Part shown: piece by piece, positions 44,429 through 53,161 of the stretch | Position numbering within the stretch: the stretch's first letter is position 1 | How the letters are laid out: every line of letters starts with the position of its first letter | Origin: Nostoc sp. PCC 7524 | Lineage (GTDB): Bacteria; Cyanobacteriota; Cyanobacteriia; Cyanobacteriales; Nostocaceae | Direction: 5' to 3' | Assembly: GCF_000316645.1 (NCBI RefSeq) | Contig: NC_019684.1 | Location: forward strand, 3,129,501 to 3,193,500 | Length of the DNA stretch: 64,000 bases | Program-made: the position numbers and the translations under genes | Notes under the pieces: generated by a model | What the model was told of the DNA's origin: nothing | The model's input: the letters and a program-made list of their open reading frames with translations, nothing else | The model's database searches: none

Positions 44429-44806
44429 AAGATACTCACTCAAACAAGTTATTGAATTAATTGCAATCAAAGTGAGGCAAGGGAGATTTGTCTAAATTGT
44501 TTATGCAATTGACTGGAAAAATAGTTGTGTTTGCTTTGTATGAAAAACTGCCAGCATCCGAGGTAAAAGTTAAATCTACTTAACAAATTAATTACTATGA
44601 TTTCATTAAGCTTCTAACTACAGATAGGATTTAAATTAATTGGTAATACTCAATATGGATGAGGAATTATATGGTATCAGAGAAATTACTGCTGCTGGCT
44701 GCTGGTATGGGCGATCGCCCTTACACTTAGTATAAAATAGTCAGGTTAGAGAGTGTGATCGCGTTGATATTTCAGTTACAATACCTACAAAGTATATATT
44801 TTCGTC
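44429..44806. other. Intergenic between psaJ-like and dnd-associated genes
   Basis: About 380 AT-rich bases between divergent genes, containing both promoters. One HIP1-like GCGATCGC at 44711. No gene or terminator seen. Confidence 0.4.
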
Positions 44807-45277
44807 ATGGCTGCAAATAGAATCAAGGTTGCTAAAGATAAAGCTGAGTTGGTGAAATCATTAGTTACATCAAAAGACACAACAGGGCCATTCCAAACTT
44901 ATGTAGAAGTCATGGTTTTTGCAGCTTCATTAGGCTTTAAATATAAAAAGCGTGTCCCTCTAGGCGAAACAACTAAAAGAGAACCTTCTCCAATTCCCCA
45001 AGAAAACTTTGCGTCATTGGGGTATGAACTAATTATTAAATTAATAGCAGTTAATGAAACTCAAGATATAGAGATAATTTCTTCAAGAGAAGAAGAATAT
45101 GAAGATAAACGTACCCAAATATTTGAAGAATATGCTAATGGAGGGCTGGAAATATTAGAAAGTGAACTACGAGGAGCAGTTGATTATTCAGAACGTCTTC
45201 TATTATCTTTAATTTCTGAAAAACAAACTAAAGATTCACTAGAAGAAGAATTTGATTTAAGAAAATTTTTAAATTAA
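44807..45277 (+). CDS. DNA phosphorothioation-associated protein 4
   Basis: A 156-residue protein: RIKVAKDKAELVKSLVTSKD, GPFQTYVEVMVFAASLGFKY, NFASLGYELIIKLIAVNETQ and QIFEEYANGGLEILESELRG. This matches the small 'dnd system-associated protein 4' family that accompanies dnd genes; its biochemical role is unknown. It is not DndE, which lacks these blocks. The HNH gene follows 21 bases later on the same strand, so they are probably cotranscribed. Confidence 0.83.
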   Translation: MAANRIKVAKDKAELVKSLVTSKDTTGPFQTYVEVMVFAASLGFKYKKRVPLGETTKREPSPIPQENFASLGYELIIKLIAVNETQDIEIISSREEEYEDKRTQIFEEYANGGLEILESELRGAVDYSERLLLSLISEKQTKDSLEEEFDLRKFLN

Positions 45278-45298
45278 TCTAAATTTTACCAATAAAAT

Positions 45299-46240
45299 AT
45301 GAAAAATTTAGGTTACTATTGCCAGTTACTTTCACAATTAAACGTGAGTAGCAGCCGTAAGCGTGGTAATGCTCAATATAAACCAATCTTAGTTTTAACG
45401 GTTATTGATCTGATTACACGAGGAATTATTGCTAACAATCAAATTCCAGTTTCTGAGGAATTAATTCAAACATTTGAAAGGTATTGGAATATTTTAGGAT
45501 CTAAATCTTACAAAGGTGGTTTGCATTATCCATTCTTTCATCTCCAAAATGATGGCTTTTGGTACTTAGTATTGAAGCCGGAATTTAAGGGGTTACAGCC
45601 AAAAACAACTAACAAGCTAAAAGAGGCTGTTGCATATGCTTATCTTGATAATCAACTATTTAATTTTTTACAAGATGAATCTTCAAGACAAGAATTAATT
45701 GATGCACTTGCAACAACTTTTTTCCAAGAACAGCAGGATGAACTTGAAGAAATTTTACAAATTAATCAATCTTTTCTAGAAGATGATTTAGAAATAGCAA
45801 AATTAGTGAACTCAACAAACTTAGATATTAATCCAAAATGGTGTTTCAGAAAAGCAGCTATTAGAAATGCTTTTTTCAGAAAAACTATTGTTCATGTGTA
45901 TGATTACAAATGTGCCTTTTGCGGTATTAGAGTAACTAAAGCCGTAAACCAAAATCTTGTAGATGGCGCACACATCAAACCATTTTCACAATTTTATGAT
46001 AGTCGAATTCACAATGGTATTGCTCTTTGTAAGAATCACCATTGGGCTTTTGACCGTGGTTGGTTTACTGCTGATGAGCAATATAAAATTATTGTTAGCA
46101 AGGAATTAGAAGAAATATCTCCCCACACTAAACCTATGAAATTTTTTCATGGTGAAAGACTACTTTTACCAGAGAAAGAGCAATACTTTCCAGAATTAGA
46201 AGCGTTACAATGGCATCGCCAAAATTTATTTCAAGCTTAA
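45299..46240 (+). CDS. HNH endonuclease, possibly with a DNA sulfur-binding domain
   Basis: A 313-residue protein. The N-terminal half (NAQYKPILVLTVIDLITRGI, FERYWNI, GGLHYPFFHLQNDGFWYLVL) is the domain found in front of many McrA-like HNH nucleases; I recall it being linked to the ScoMcrA-type sulfur-binding domain, but cannot check. The C-terminal part is a clear HNH: YKCAFCGIRV, VDGAHIKPF, and NGIALCKNHHWAFDRGW. It would cleave DNA, perhaps in response to backbone sulfur. It converges with dndB with no gap, their stop codons lying back to back. Confidence 0.8.
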   Translation: MKNLGYYCQLLSQLNVSSSRKRGNAQYKPILVLTVIDLITRGIIANNQIPVSEELIQTFERYWNILGSKSYKGGLHYPFFHLQNDGFWYLVLKPEFKGLQPKTTNKLKEAVAYAYLDNQLFNFLQDESSRQELIDALATTFFQEQQDELEEILQINQSFLEDDLEIAKLVNSTNLDINPKWCFRKAAIRNAFFRKTIVHVYDYKCAFCGIRVTKAVNQNLVDGAHIKPFSQFYDSRIHNGIALCKNHHWAFDRGWFTADEQYKIIVSKELEEISPHTKPMKFFHGERLLLPEKEQYFPELEALQWHRQNLFQA

Positions 46241-47839
46241 TTACAACACAAGTGGCAATCCTACTTCTTTTGGTTCTACAAACTCACCAGTAAAATTAAT
46301 TGTTTTATTTTCTACAGTTCTCCCATTAGCTAAAGCCTTGCGAAGTTCAGCCACTTCCATCCGATCCTGAAGTCCACCCAAGATATAAATTAATAACTTA
46401 GCAGCTAAATCTTTTCCAGCAACCTGCACCCGCTTTTTATTCGGGTCATATAATACTCCATACCAAAGAGATTGGGGATACTCCATACCACTAAAGCCCC
46501 CTTGCTGGTCAAACTTCCGTAACTTCTTAAAAATGTTGCTTAGGGACAAACCCTTTTTAAACACTAAAAATCCTAAAGCTTGCGCTAGAGCCACTTGGGC
46601 TACAGGACGAAAAAGTATATTTGCTTCCCCACCTCCTTTTTCAAAGCTAAACCTTCTTAAAACAGGTGTATCCTCATGTTCCAAAATTTTCAGACTAGGT
46701 AGGCTAGCCAAATTATCAAAAAGTTTTCTAAATTCCTCAATTCCCTGCTCAATTTCCTCATTTTCTGGACGCATGGGAATTAAACCTTTCTCGAACGGTT
46801 TCCAGTGGGGGAACTTTTGACCCAAATATCTCTCAGACATATCTTGTAATGCTTGTAGCGTCGTTAAAACTGTAGAATTCGTCGCCACCGTTGCACTGTT
46901 CCAATTAACGCGAGGATTGCGATTTGGTCTTTGTTCTAAAAGCGGATGAGTAACAGCAATTTTTCGCGCCACAATTGCAAAACCATCATCTTCATTTAGC
47001 TGTGCTAACTGACCTTTAGTTAACGGTGCAGCCATCAAGTTAACATGAACAAAAACTGATCTCACCCGCCGCCTGGCTTCGTTGCGAGTCTCCCCAGCAT
47101 TCACTGCACAAATGAATTCAATACCAATTTTTTCCTTGGGTAAGTTATGTAAATAAGTAGGATCTACCTGATATTGGTCTATCAAGTCTGACACTTTGAT
47201 AAAACTATCATCAGCCGTTTTATCCTTTTTGTATCGCTGGAGTTTACCAGTTTTGATTAACTCCATCAACCCTTGCACCCCCATCAGACGATGTTGACCA
47301 TCTAGCGCATAAATGGTGACGTTCTCTTCCGAAACATTAAGTAACCCGACCTTACCATCTTTGTCTAGAGGAGTAAAATTAGTCGTAGATGTTTTCGCTC
47401 GTCCTTCACTATCCCACTCAGTAGCTTTCTGGTCATCCGCCCAAGGCTGATTAATTACTACCAGCACAGGTGGAAACTTATGATTTCTTCTAGCAGCTAA
47501 ATACTGAACTAACGGTGCTTGACGCGACCAGTCAAGGGGACGCTGTTGAATTTCATCGATACTATCTGCGTCAATTTCAATATTATCGGTTTCTGGATTG
47601 TACTTTTTTTGCAGTAGAGGTAAACCAGAGGCGAAGTGAACCCGACCTGCAAACCATTCTAAAGTTACAGAACCGACATAAGCCTCAGTTCCGCCCATTT
47701 CGGTTTTTTGAACCAGAATATGGTCTTTTTTATCTAAAAAGCTGCTTAGAAGTAAAGACAATACTTCTTTCTCCTTATTTTCTCGTTCTAGATACTCTCT
47801 AGCAATATCTGAAGTTGGGTTAGATGCACTATCTCTCAT
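46241..47839 (-). CDS. dndB: DndB, DGQHR-domain protein
   Basis: A 532-residue protein with the DGQHR motif (IYALDGQHRLMGVQGLMELI, motif at 180-184) and following KIGIEFICAVNAGETRNEAR and RSVFVHVNLMAAPLTKGQLA blocks of the DndB/DGQHR family. DndB of Streptomyces represses the dnd promoter and limits modification. At 532 residues it is longer than the ~360 of classic DndB, with an extra C-terminal ~150. It diverges from dndC; the 184-base gap between them is the natural control region. Confidence 0.82.
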   Translation of the reverse strand: MRDSASNPTSDIAREYLERENKEKEVLSLLLSSFLDKKDHILVQKTEMGGTEAYVGSVTLEWFAGRVHFASGLPLLQKKYNPETDNIEIDADSIDEIQQRPLDWSRQAPLVQYLAARRNHKFPPVLVVINQPWADDQKATEWDSEGRAKTSTTNFTPLDKDGKVGLLNVSEENVTIYALDGQHRLMGVQGLMELIKTGKLQRYKKDKTADDSFIKVSDLIDQYQVDPTYLHNLPKEKIGIEFICAVNAGETRNEARRRVRSVFVHVNLMAAPLTKGQLAQLNEDDGFAIVARKIAVTHPLLEQRPNRNPRVNWNSATVATNSTVLTTLQALQDMSERYLGQKFPHWKPFEKGLIPMRPENEEIEQGIEEFRKLFDNLASLPSLKILEHEDTPVLRRFSFEKGGGEANILFRPVAQVALAQALGFLVFKKGLSLSNIFKKLRKFDQQGGFSGMEYPQSLWYGVLYDPNKKRVQVAGKDLAAKLLIYILGGLQDRMEVAELRKALANGRTVENKTINFTGEFVEPKEVGLPLVL

Positions 47840-48023
47840 ATTAATTTTTAAAAACTAAGTGAAAGTATATAGATATATTGCCCAAAAAAGTAGATACTAA
47901 GTAAGCAGTTTTTAAAAACTTATTAGCAACCCGGATAGGTAAGTTCTTTATGTTTAGCCGTGAATGACCTTTGCCCGGATAGAAAAAATGAGTTAACGCC
48001 CATATGTCCAGAGGTAGGGAGAA
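47840..48023. promoter_or_regulatory. Divergent dndB-dndC control region
   Basis: 184 bases separate the ATG codons of dndB (minus) and dndC (plus). Both promoters must lie here. A GTAGGGAG Shine-Dalgarno precedes dndC. I do not find a convincing DndB operator palindrome by eye. Confidence 0.5.
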
Positions 48024-49664
48024 ATGAGTACAGCACAACAACCAGAAAATAAAGGTCAGCAGACACGTACTGTAGCAGAGTTAGTAGAATACATCCAAGC
48101 TCTTACCACTGAAATTCAAGAATTGTATTGTTTGGATGCGATACCCTGGGTTGTGGGCTATTCAGGAGGAAAGGACAGCACGGCGACTTTACAACTGATT
48201 TGGAATGCCATCGCCGGACTCCCACCACAAAAAAGACATAAGACAATATATGTGATTACAACAGACACTCTGGTAGAAAATCCTATTGTTGCTATGTGGG
48301 TACGCAACTCTCTAGAACAGATGAAAGTAGCTGCCAAAGAGCAAGCAATGCCAATTGAACCTCATTTACTACAACCAGAGATAAAAGAAACTTTTTGGGT
48401 AAATTTAATTGGTAAAGGTTATCCAGCGCCAAGAGGAAAATTTCGTTGGTGTACAGACCGTTTGAAGATTTATCCCTCTAACCGCTTTGTCCGTGATGTA
48501 GTTAGAGTTAACGGAGAAGTTATTCTGGCTTTAGGTACACGGAGGAATGAAAGCATCAAACGTGCTATCTCAATGGAAAAACATCAAGCAGGTAGTCTTA
48601 GGGATCGCCTCAATTCTAATTTAGTTTCACTTAACTCTCTGCTTTACCATAGTTCCAGCCTACCTAATTCTTTAATCTATAGTCCTATCGAAGATTGGCG
48701 TACTGATGAAGTTTGGATTTACCTAAATCAATGGCAAAACCCTTGGGGATACAGCAACAAAGATTTATTCACTATGTATCGAGGAGCAACAGCAGATAAT
48801 GAATGTCCATTAGTTGTTGATACTTCTACTCCTAGTTGTGGTGATTCTCGTTTTGGCTGCTGGGTTTGCACAATAGTTAGCCAGGATAAATCGATGGAGG
48901 CAATGATCCAAAATGATGAAGAAAAGGAATGGATGCAGCCTTTATTGGATATCCGTAATGAATTAGATAATCATAGTGACCAAGATAAGAGGGATTTTCG
49001 CCGCCTTCGTGGAGTTGTTCAACTGGTTGAGCGTACTAAAGATGGAAAAACCTCTGTTGAACCAATTTCTGGCCCCTATACTAAAAAATGGCGCGAACAT
49101 TGGCTTAGACGCTTATTAGAAGCAGAAGTCCAAATCCGCCGCACAGCACCAGAACATATGCGTAATATTACCCTCATCTCCATAGAAGAAATGAGTGAAA
49201 TTCGCCGCATCTGGCTAGAAGAAAAACATGAATTTGACGATAGCTTACCCCGTATTTATCAAGAAGTGACTGGTGAAGAATTCAAAGATCCACGTCCTGG
49301 TGCTGATCTTAATCTACTAGGTAGAGATGAATGGGCTGTATTAGAAGAAATCTGTGCAGGTGATGCCATGCACTTGGAACTGATGGCAAAATTGTTAGAT
49401 ACAGAATACCAATTTCGGAAAAAATCAAAGCGAGTCGGTATTTACGATAGCCTAGAAAAATGCTTTGATACCAGTTCCCGTTCTCCTGAAGAAGCCATTA
49501 GAAATGCTCATTTAAAACGCGACTTAAGAGAAGCTGTTAGTCAAGGTGATATTGCCAAAGTTAGGGAAAAAGTTAAGCAGCTAACTTTAGGGGATGCTGT
49601 AGATGAAGGCGAGGCGGAAAGTAATAAGCAGGTAACTTGGGCAGGTATAAAATTCAAAAAATAG
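48024..49664 (+). CDS. dndC: DNA phosphorothioation sulfurtransferase DndC
   Basis: A 546-residue PP-loop ATP pyrophosphatase: VVGYSGGKDSTATLQL (SGGKDS, 47-52), GKFRWCTDRLKIYPSNRFVR, ALGTRRNESIKRA, YSPIEDWRTDEVWIYLNQWQ and CGDSRFGCWVCTIVSQDKSM with the Cys cluster that holds the Fe-S cluster in DndC. It activates DNA phosphate and passes sulfur from the cysteine desulfurase. GGGAG lies 6 bases before the ATG. In most dnd operons dndD follows directly; here it is ~5 kb upstream. Confidence 0.93.
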   Translation: MSTAQQPENKGQQTRTVAELVEYIQALTTEIQELYCLDAIPWVVGYSGGKDSTATLQLIWNAIAGLPPQKRHKTIYVITTDTLVENPIVAMWVRNSLEQMKVAAKEQAMPIEPHLLQPEIKETFWVNLIGKGYPAPRGKFRWCTDRLKIYPSNRFVRDVVRVNGEVILALGTRRNESIKRAISMEKHQAGSLRDRLNSNLVSLNSLLYHSSSLPNSLIYSPIEDWRTDEVWIYLNQWQNPWGYSNKDLFTMYRGATADNECPLVVDTSTPSCGDSRFGCWVCTIVSQDKSMEAMIQNDEEKEWMQPLLDIRNELDNHSDQDKRDFRRLRGVVQLVERTKDGKTSVEPISGPYTKKWREHWLRRLLEAEVQIRRTAPEHMRNITLISIEEMSEIRRIWLEEKHEFDDSLPRIYQEVTGEEFKDPRPGADLNLLGRDEWAVLEEICAGDAMHLELMAKLLDTEYQFRKKSKRVGIYDSLEKCFDTSSRSPEEAIRNAHLKRDLREAVSQGDIAKVREKVKQLTLGDAVDEGEAESNKQVTWAGIKFKK

Positions 49665-49739
49665 CTATGCAATGGGTAATAGGTGTGTATGTCTTCAAAA
49701 CCCTTACACCCTAACATTATCCCATCGCCAAGACTATTG

Positions 49740-49935
49740 ACCAAAACAGGGTGTAGGGTGCAGGGTGTGGGGTGTGGGGGAAGAAGAGAAAACTATATTA
49801 TTTTTACACTCTGCCCCGAAACCACCTTCGAGTCAAAGCCCCTACCAAAATCTCCGATTTGGTGGTCTAAAATCAGTGGTGGGTCAAGCCCCCACTGATT
49901 TCCCCTACACCCTACCCCCTATACCCCACACCCTT
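49740..49935. repeat. G-rich/C-rich repeat region after dndC
   Basis: GGGTGTAGGGTGCAGGGTGT and GGGGTGTGGGG on one side, ACACCCTACCCCCTATACCC on the other: complementary and able to form a long imperfect stem. Lies between convergent dndC and the FHA gene and may help end transcription. No gene. Confidence 0.6.
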
Positions 49936-49948
49936 CTTTTTGACCTCA

Positions 49949-50665
49949 TTATCTTGAAAAAAATTGGTCTAAAATTTCTGATTTTTTTTGTTCGCTAAAG
50001 TTATATTCTCCAGATTCTAACCTGCCCACAGAAAAATAATCTAGGTTAATGTGTACAGTATTATCAGTGTTTTCAATTGCACCTGATTGGTTAACAGAAA
50101 TATTATTGAATTTAGCTGTTTGTTGATTGGCTAATGTGGGTAATACTTGTGTTAGTAAGTTTGTTGCTAAGTTTGGTAAAACACGGCGTTGATGATTTAA
50201 GAAAAAGTCAAAGGTTAAGCTCCCTAAACGAATGCGATCGCCATCTTGCAATTTAACAGGCTGATACACAGGTTCACCATTGACAAATGAACCATTGGTA
50301 CTGTTGCAGTCGATTAAGTAAAAGCCTTGATTTTCCAGATATTGGATTGCAGCGTGACAACGGGATAAATGTTGGTCATGGGTACAGATACCATTGCTGC
50401 GATCGCGTCCTATTGTCCAAATGTACTGCCCTTGTTGTAGAGTTTGTGTCTGATTATCACACAGATTAGTGATGACATAAACAGATGAATTATCCACTAC
50501 ACCCTGCACATAACGCGGCTTCACACCAGTCAAAGATGACAGAGAGAGATTTTCTAGCTGAAGAATTTCATCTAAAAGATGACTATGGCGTTCATATAAA
50601 GAAATGAATACCTGATACAAACTTAATCGCCGTTCTAGTTCTTGATTTTGCAATTTAGTTATCAT
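49949..50665 (-). CDS. FHA-domain protein
   Basis: A 238-residue protein. Residues ~80-160 form a forkhead-associated domain: WTIGRDRSNGI, HLSRCHAAIQYL, FYLIDCNSTNGSFVNG and LQDGDRIRLGSL, the residues that bind phosphothreonine. The N-terminal helix (LERRLSLYQVFISLYERHSH) and the C-terminal Asn/Gln-rich part are without known motifs. It lies ~220 bases from a Ser/Thr kinase gene on the same strand, which could phosphorylate its partner (inference from neighbours). Confidence 0.87.
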   Translation of the reverse strand: MITKLQNQELERRLSLYQVFISLYERHSHLLDEILQLENLSLSSLTGVKPRYVQGVVDNSSVYVITNLCDNQTQTLQQGQYIWTIGRDRSNGICTHDQHLSRCHAAIQYLENQGFYLIDCNSTNGSFVNGEPVYQPVKLQDGDRIRLGSLTFDFFLNHQRRVLPNLATNLLTQVLPTLANQQTAKFNNISVNQSGAIENTDNTVHINLDYFSVGRLESGEYNFSEQKKSEILDQFFSR

Positions 50666-50885
50666 AAATCTATAAGCTAATGAGCATTAAATTTGCATAA
50701 AATCAGGGCTTTAGCCCTTACTACAAGAGAATCATCTAGTAAACATAAATAACGATTAGCTTATATTCTATATTTGACGACCAACACATATAAATTTCTA
50801 ATCTCGGTTAAGTATATTACACCTCAAACTATCATCAAATTGAGAGTAACTTACTTAATTCAAAAACTTAGTCTGACTTTTGAAA

Positions 50886-52502
50886 TTACAACAAGCCTCG
50901 TTTACCATTGGGGCGGATTGTCATCCAATTAGTCTTTGCTAACGCTAATTGTTCATCAGAAATTTTTGCCCCTGTCAAATTAGCACCACAAAGATTTGCT
51001 CCCCGCAAATTAGCATGAGTCAAATAAGCATTAGTGAGGTCAGATCCTCGGAGATCTGCTCCTTCTAAATCGGCATGATTAAAGTAAGCTTTGTTTAAAT
51101 TAGCATCCCTCAAATTAGCGCGAGTCAGACTAGCTCTACCAAAATCAGTATTTTGGAGATTAGCACCTTGGAGATTAGTATTTTGCAATTGAGCAGAATG
51201 AAAATTCGTTCCTGATAAGTCAGTACCTTGGAGATTGAGCAAGTTTAAATTATGTAGAGCAAAATCTCGTCTCCCTTTTAAATAAGCTGTGAGTAAAGTT
51301 TGAGTATCCAGTCTGCGTCCAACTTTAGATTTTTGAGTCTGTGAACCATTACTGTTAATGTTAGCCAAAGTTGTGGGTTTAGAAACTGGAACTCCTGGTT
51401 TTCCCCTCACATCTAATCGGGTGCTATCTGCATTTTTGGCTCGCCTAGCTCGAATTGCTGCTGCTACCTGTGCTACTCCTAAACCAGTAGCCGCAGCAGA
51501 TGAGTTGCTACATAAAACCGCAGAATCTTCTGGACGATTGTGTGTTTGCTCTTTATTGTTAGTATCGGATTTAACTATCAATCCATTAGCCAAACTTTCT
51601 AAATACGGTTCTATCTCTAATGCTCTGAGAACTTCTTTTGCTGTCTGGTAGCGACTGCGAACGGAGACTTCCAACATTTTCCGCAGTACACTGATCAGGT
51701 GATCACTGGCTTGTACCAAGTGTTCCCACATTACTTCACCGGTTGTGGGATTGTAATCTAAGTCTTTAGGGGTTTTACCAGTTAGGAGATATACGCACGT
51801 TACCCCCAAGGCGTAAATATCACTAGCGTAAACCGGACGCATCGCCATTTGCTCTGGAGGTGCAAAACCAGGAGTCCCAATAGCATATGCAGTTAAGGCT
51901 GTATGTCCTGATTGGTTGGTGGTTGCTTGACTGACTTGGTTTTTAACTGCGCCAAAGTCAATCAGTACCATTCTGGCATCTTGAGTCCGGCGAATTAAGT
52001 TTGCTGGCTTAATATCACGATGAATGACCTTTTGCTCATGGATATATTGCAGTAAGGGGAGAATTTCACTTAAGAATTGTTTGACACCAGCTTCACTATA
52101 GGTACCATTTAGTTTCACCTCTTGCTGTAAGGTAGAACCACTAATATATTCCTGAACTAAGTAGAATTGCTCTTGCTCTTCAAAATAGTCCAACAATCTT
52201 GGTAATTGGGGATGATTTCCGATGGTGCCGAGGGTTCTAGCTTCTCGCTCAAACAGTTCTCGCGCCATCTGTAAAACGTGTGGTGTCGTTCCTGAAGGAC
52301 GCAGTTGCTTGATGACACAACTTGGTTCTCCTGGCAAAATTTCATCACGGGCTAAAAATGTTGCTCCGAAGCCACCCTGACCCAATGGCTTCAACACTCG
52401 ATAGCGATCGCGCAATAATAGTTGCGAGCCACAAGATTGACACCTTTGACTATATGCTACATTTTCTGGATTGGGACAGGTCGGATTTATGCAATAGCTC
52501 AT
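50886..52502 (-). CDS. Ser/Thr protein kinase with pentapeptide repeats (SpkB-like)
   Basis: A 538-residue kinase. The N-terminus has a Cys cluster (CINPTCP, CQSCG; ~4-24), as in cyanobacterial SpkB-type kinases. The kinase domain follows with GQGGFG (41-46), VIKQLRP (Lys), HRDIKPAN, LIDFGAVK and TPGFAPPEQ, ending near residue 300. After a low-complexity linker come pentapeptide repeats (~425-525; A-N/D-L-x-x), a right-handed beta helix for protein contacts. In Synechocystis SpkB acts in oxidative stress through its Cys motif; the same role here is inference. Confidence 0.92.
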   Translation of the reverse strand: MSYCINPTCPNPENVAYSQRCQSCGSQLLLRDRYRVLKPLGQGGFGATFLARDEILPGEPSCVIKQLRPSGTTPHVLQMARELFEREARTLGTIGNHPQLPRLLDYFEEQEQFYLVQEYISGSTLQQEVKLNGTYSEAGVKQFLSEILPLLQYIHEQKVIHRDIKPANLIRRTQDARMVLIDFGAVKNQVSQATTNQSGHTALTAYAIGTPGFAPPEQMAMRPVYASDIYALGVTCVYLLTGKTPKDLDYNPTTGEVMWEHLVQASDHLISVLRKMLEVSVRSRYQTAKEVLRALEIEPYLESLANGLIVKSDTNNKEQTHNRPEDSAVLCSNSSAAATGLGVAQVAAAIRARRAKNADSTRLDVRGKPGVPVSKPTTLANINSNGSQTQKSKVGRRLDTQTLLTAYLKGRRDFALHNLNLLNLQGTDLSGTNFHSAQLQNTNLQGANLQNTDFGRASLTRANLRDANLNKAYFNHADLEGADLRGSDLTNAYLTHANLRGANLCGANLTGAKISDEQLALAKTNWMTIRPNGKRGLL

Positions 52503-52884
52503 GCACTGTCAACTCGCTGCACGAATAATGGCAAAGAGCGTTACACTCTGTTTTTATTATTGAGATTCAAAATCAACTCCTACCAGGAGAGTTTTGCGGG
52601 AAATCCTTTGAAGAGTTCCTAAAGTTGAATCTGGTTTACTGAAAGCAATGCTCAAGTTCAAATAACTTATTATACCTACACTTACCGGTTGTGTCGAGCT
52701 TATATCATATCTAGAAATCCACCACAGCGATCGCCTGTTTTTTTACGTAAAAATCTGACACAATCTATATTTTTTGATTCATTTTTTATATTTATGCTTA
52801 CGTGTATCCACTATAGTTATTACTGCTTTTCTCCCAGTGGCTACACCAATACTGAGTGACAATTTATTTTAAGTTATATTAACC
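52503..52884. other. Intergenic between the kinase and metallothionein genes
   Basis: About 380 AT-rich bases between divergent genes. Contains a single HIP1 site (52727) and no gene I can support. The promoter of the kinase gene should be in the first part, the metallothionein control region at the end. Confidence 0.45.
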
Positions 52885-52910
52885 AATACTTGAATATATG
52901 TTCAGATATT
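52885..52910 (+). promoter_or_regulatory. SmtB/ArsR-type 12-2-12 operator
   Basis: AATACTTGAATA, two bases, then TGTTCAGATATT: an imperfect 12-2-12 inverted repeat (9 of 12 positions pair) with the TGAA..TTCA core of SmtB operators. It ends 38 bases before the metallothionein ATG and overlaps a plausible promoter, as in other smtA genes. Confidence 0.65.
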
Positions 52911-52948
52911 GTAGTGTATTAGCAAGCAAGAATTAATGGAGAAAAATT

Positions 52949-53110
52949 ATGACTACGGTAAATCAAATGAAGTGTGCCTGTCAGGATTGCTTATGTATCG
53001 TTTCTGTAGAAAAAGCTGTCAGCAAAGATGGCAAATACTATTGCTCTGAAGGTTGTGCTGAAGGTCATAAAACCATCAAAGGCTGTGGTCACAATGGTTG
53101 TGGATGTTGA
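52949..53110 (+). CDS. smtA: Bacterial metallothionein (SmtA/BmtA)
   Basis: A 53-residue Cys-rich protein, too short for many gene finders. It has nine Cys and two His: KCACQDCLC (Cys9, 11, 14, 16), YYCSEGC (32, 36), GHK, KGCGHNGCGC (46, 51, 53). The pattern is that of cyanobacterial SmtA, which stores zinc and binds cadmium or copper in a Zn4 cluster in the cytoplasm. GGAG stands 7 bases before the ATG. An SmtB-type operator precedes it; no smtB gene is adjacent, so the regulator acts from elsewhere. Confidence 0.92.
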   Translation: MTTVNQMKCACQDCLCIVSVEKAVSKDGKYYCSEGCAEGHKTIKGCGHNGCGC

Positions 53111-53127
53111 GTGAGTGCTGAATTGAA

Positions 53128-53155
53128 AGTGCTGTTAACTTCCGCTAACAGCACT
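53128..53155. terminator. Hairpin between convergent smtA and hemL
   Basis: AGTGCTGTTA (53128-53137) pairs with TAACAGCACT (53146-53155) around an 8-base loop. On the minus strand TTTCAATTC follows, so it better fits the end of hemL; it may serve both genes. Confidence 0.65.
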
Positions 53156-53161
53156 CAGCAC

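Noticed and set aside
44807..45277. Candidate dndE
   Set aside because: The sequence matches the Dnd-associated protein 4 pattern instead, and is larger than DndE usually is.
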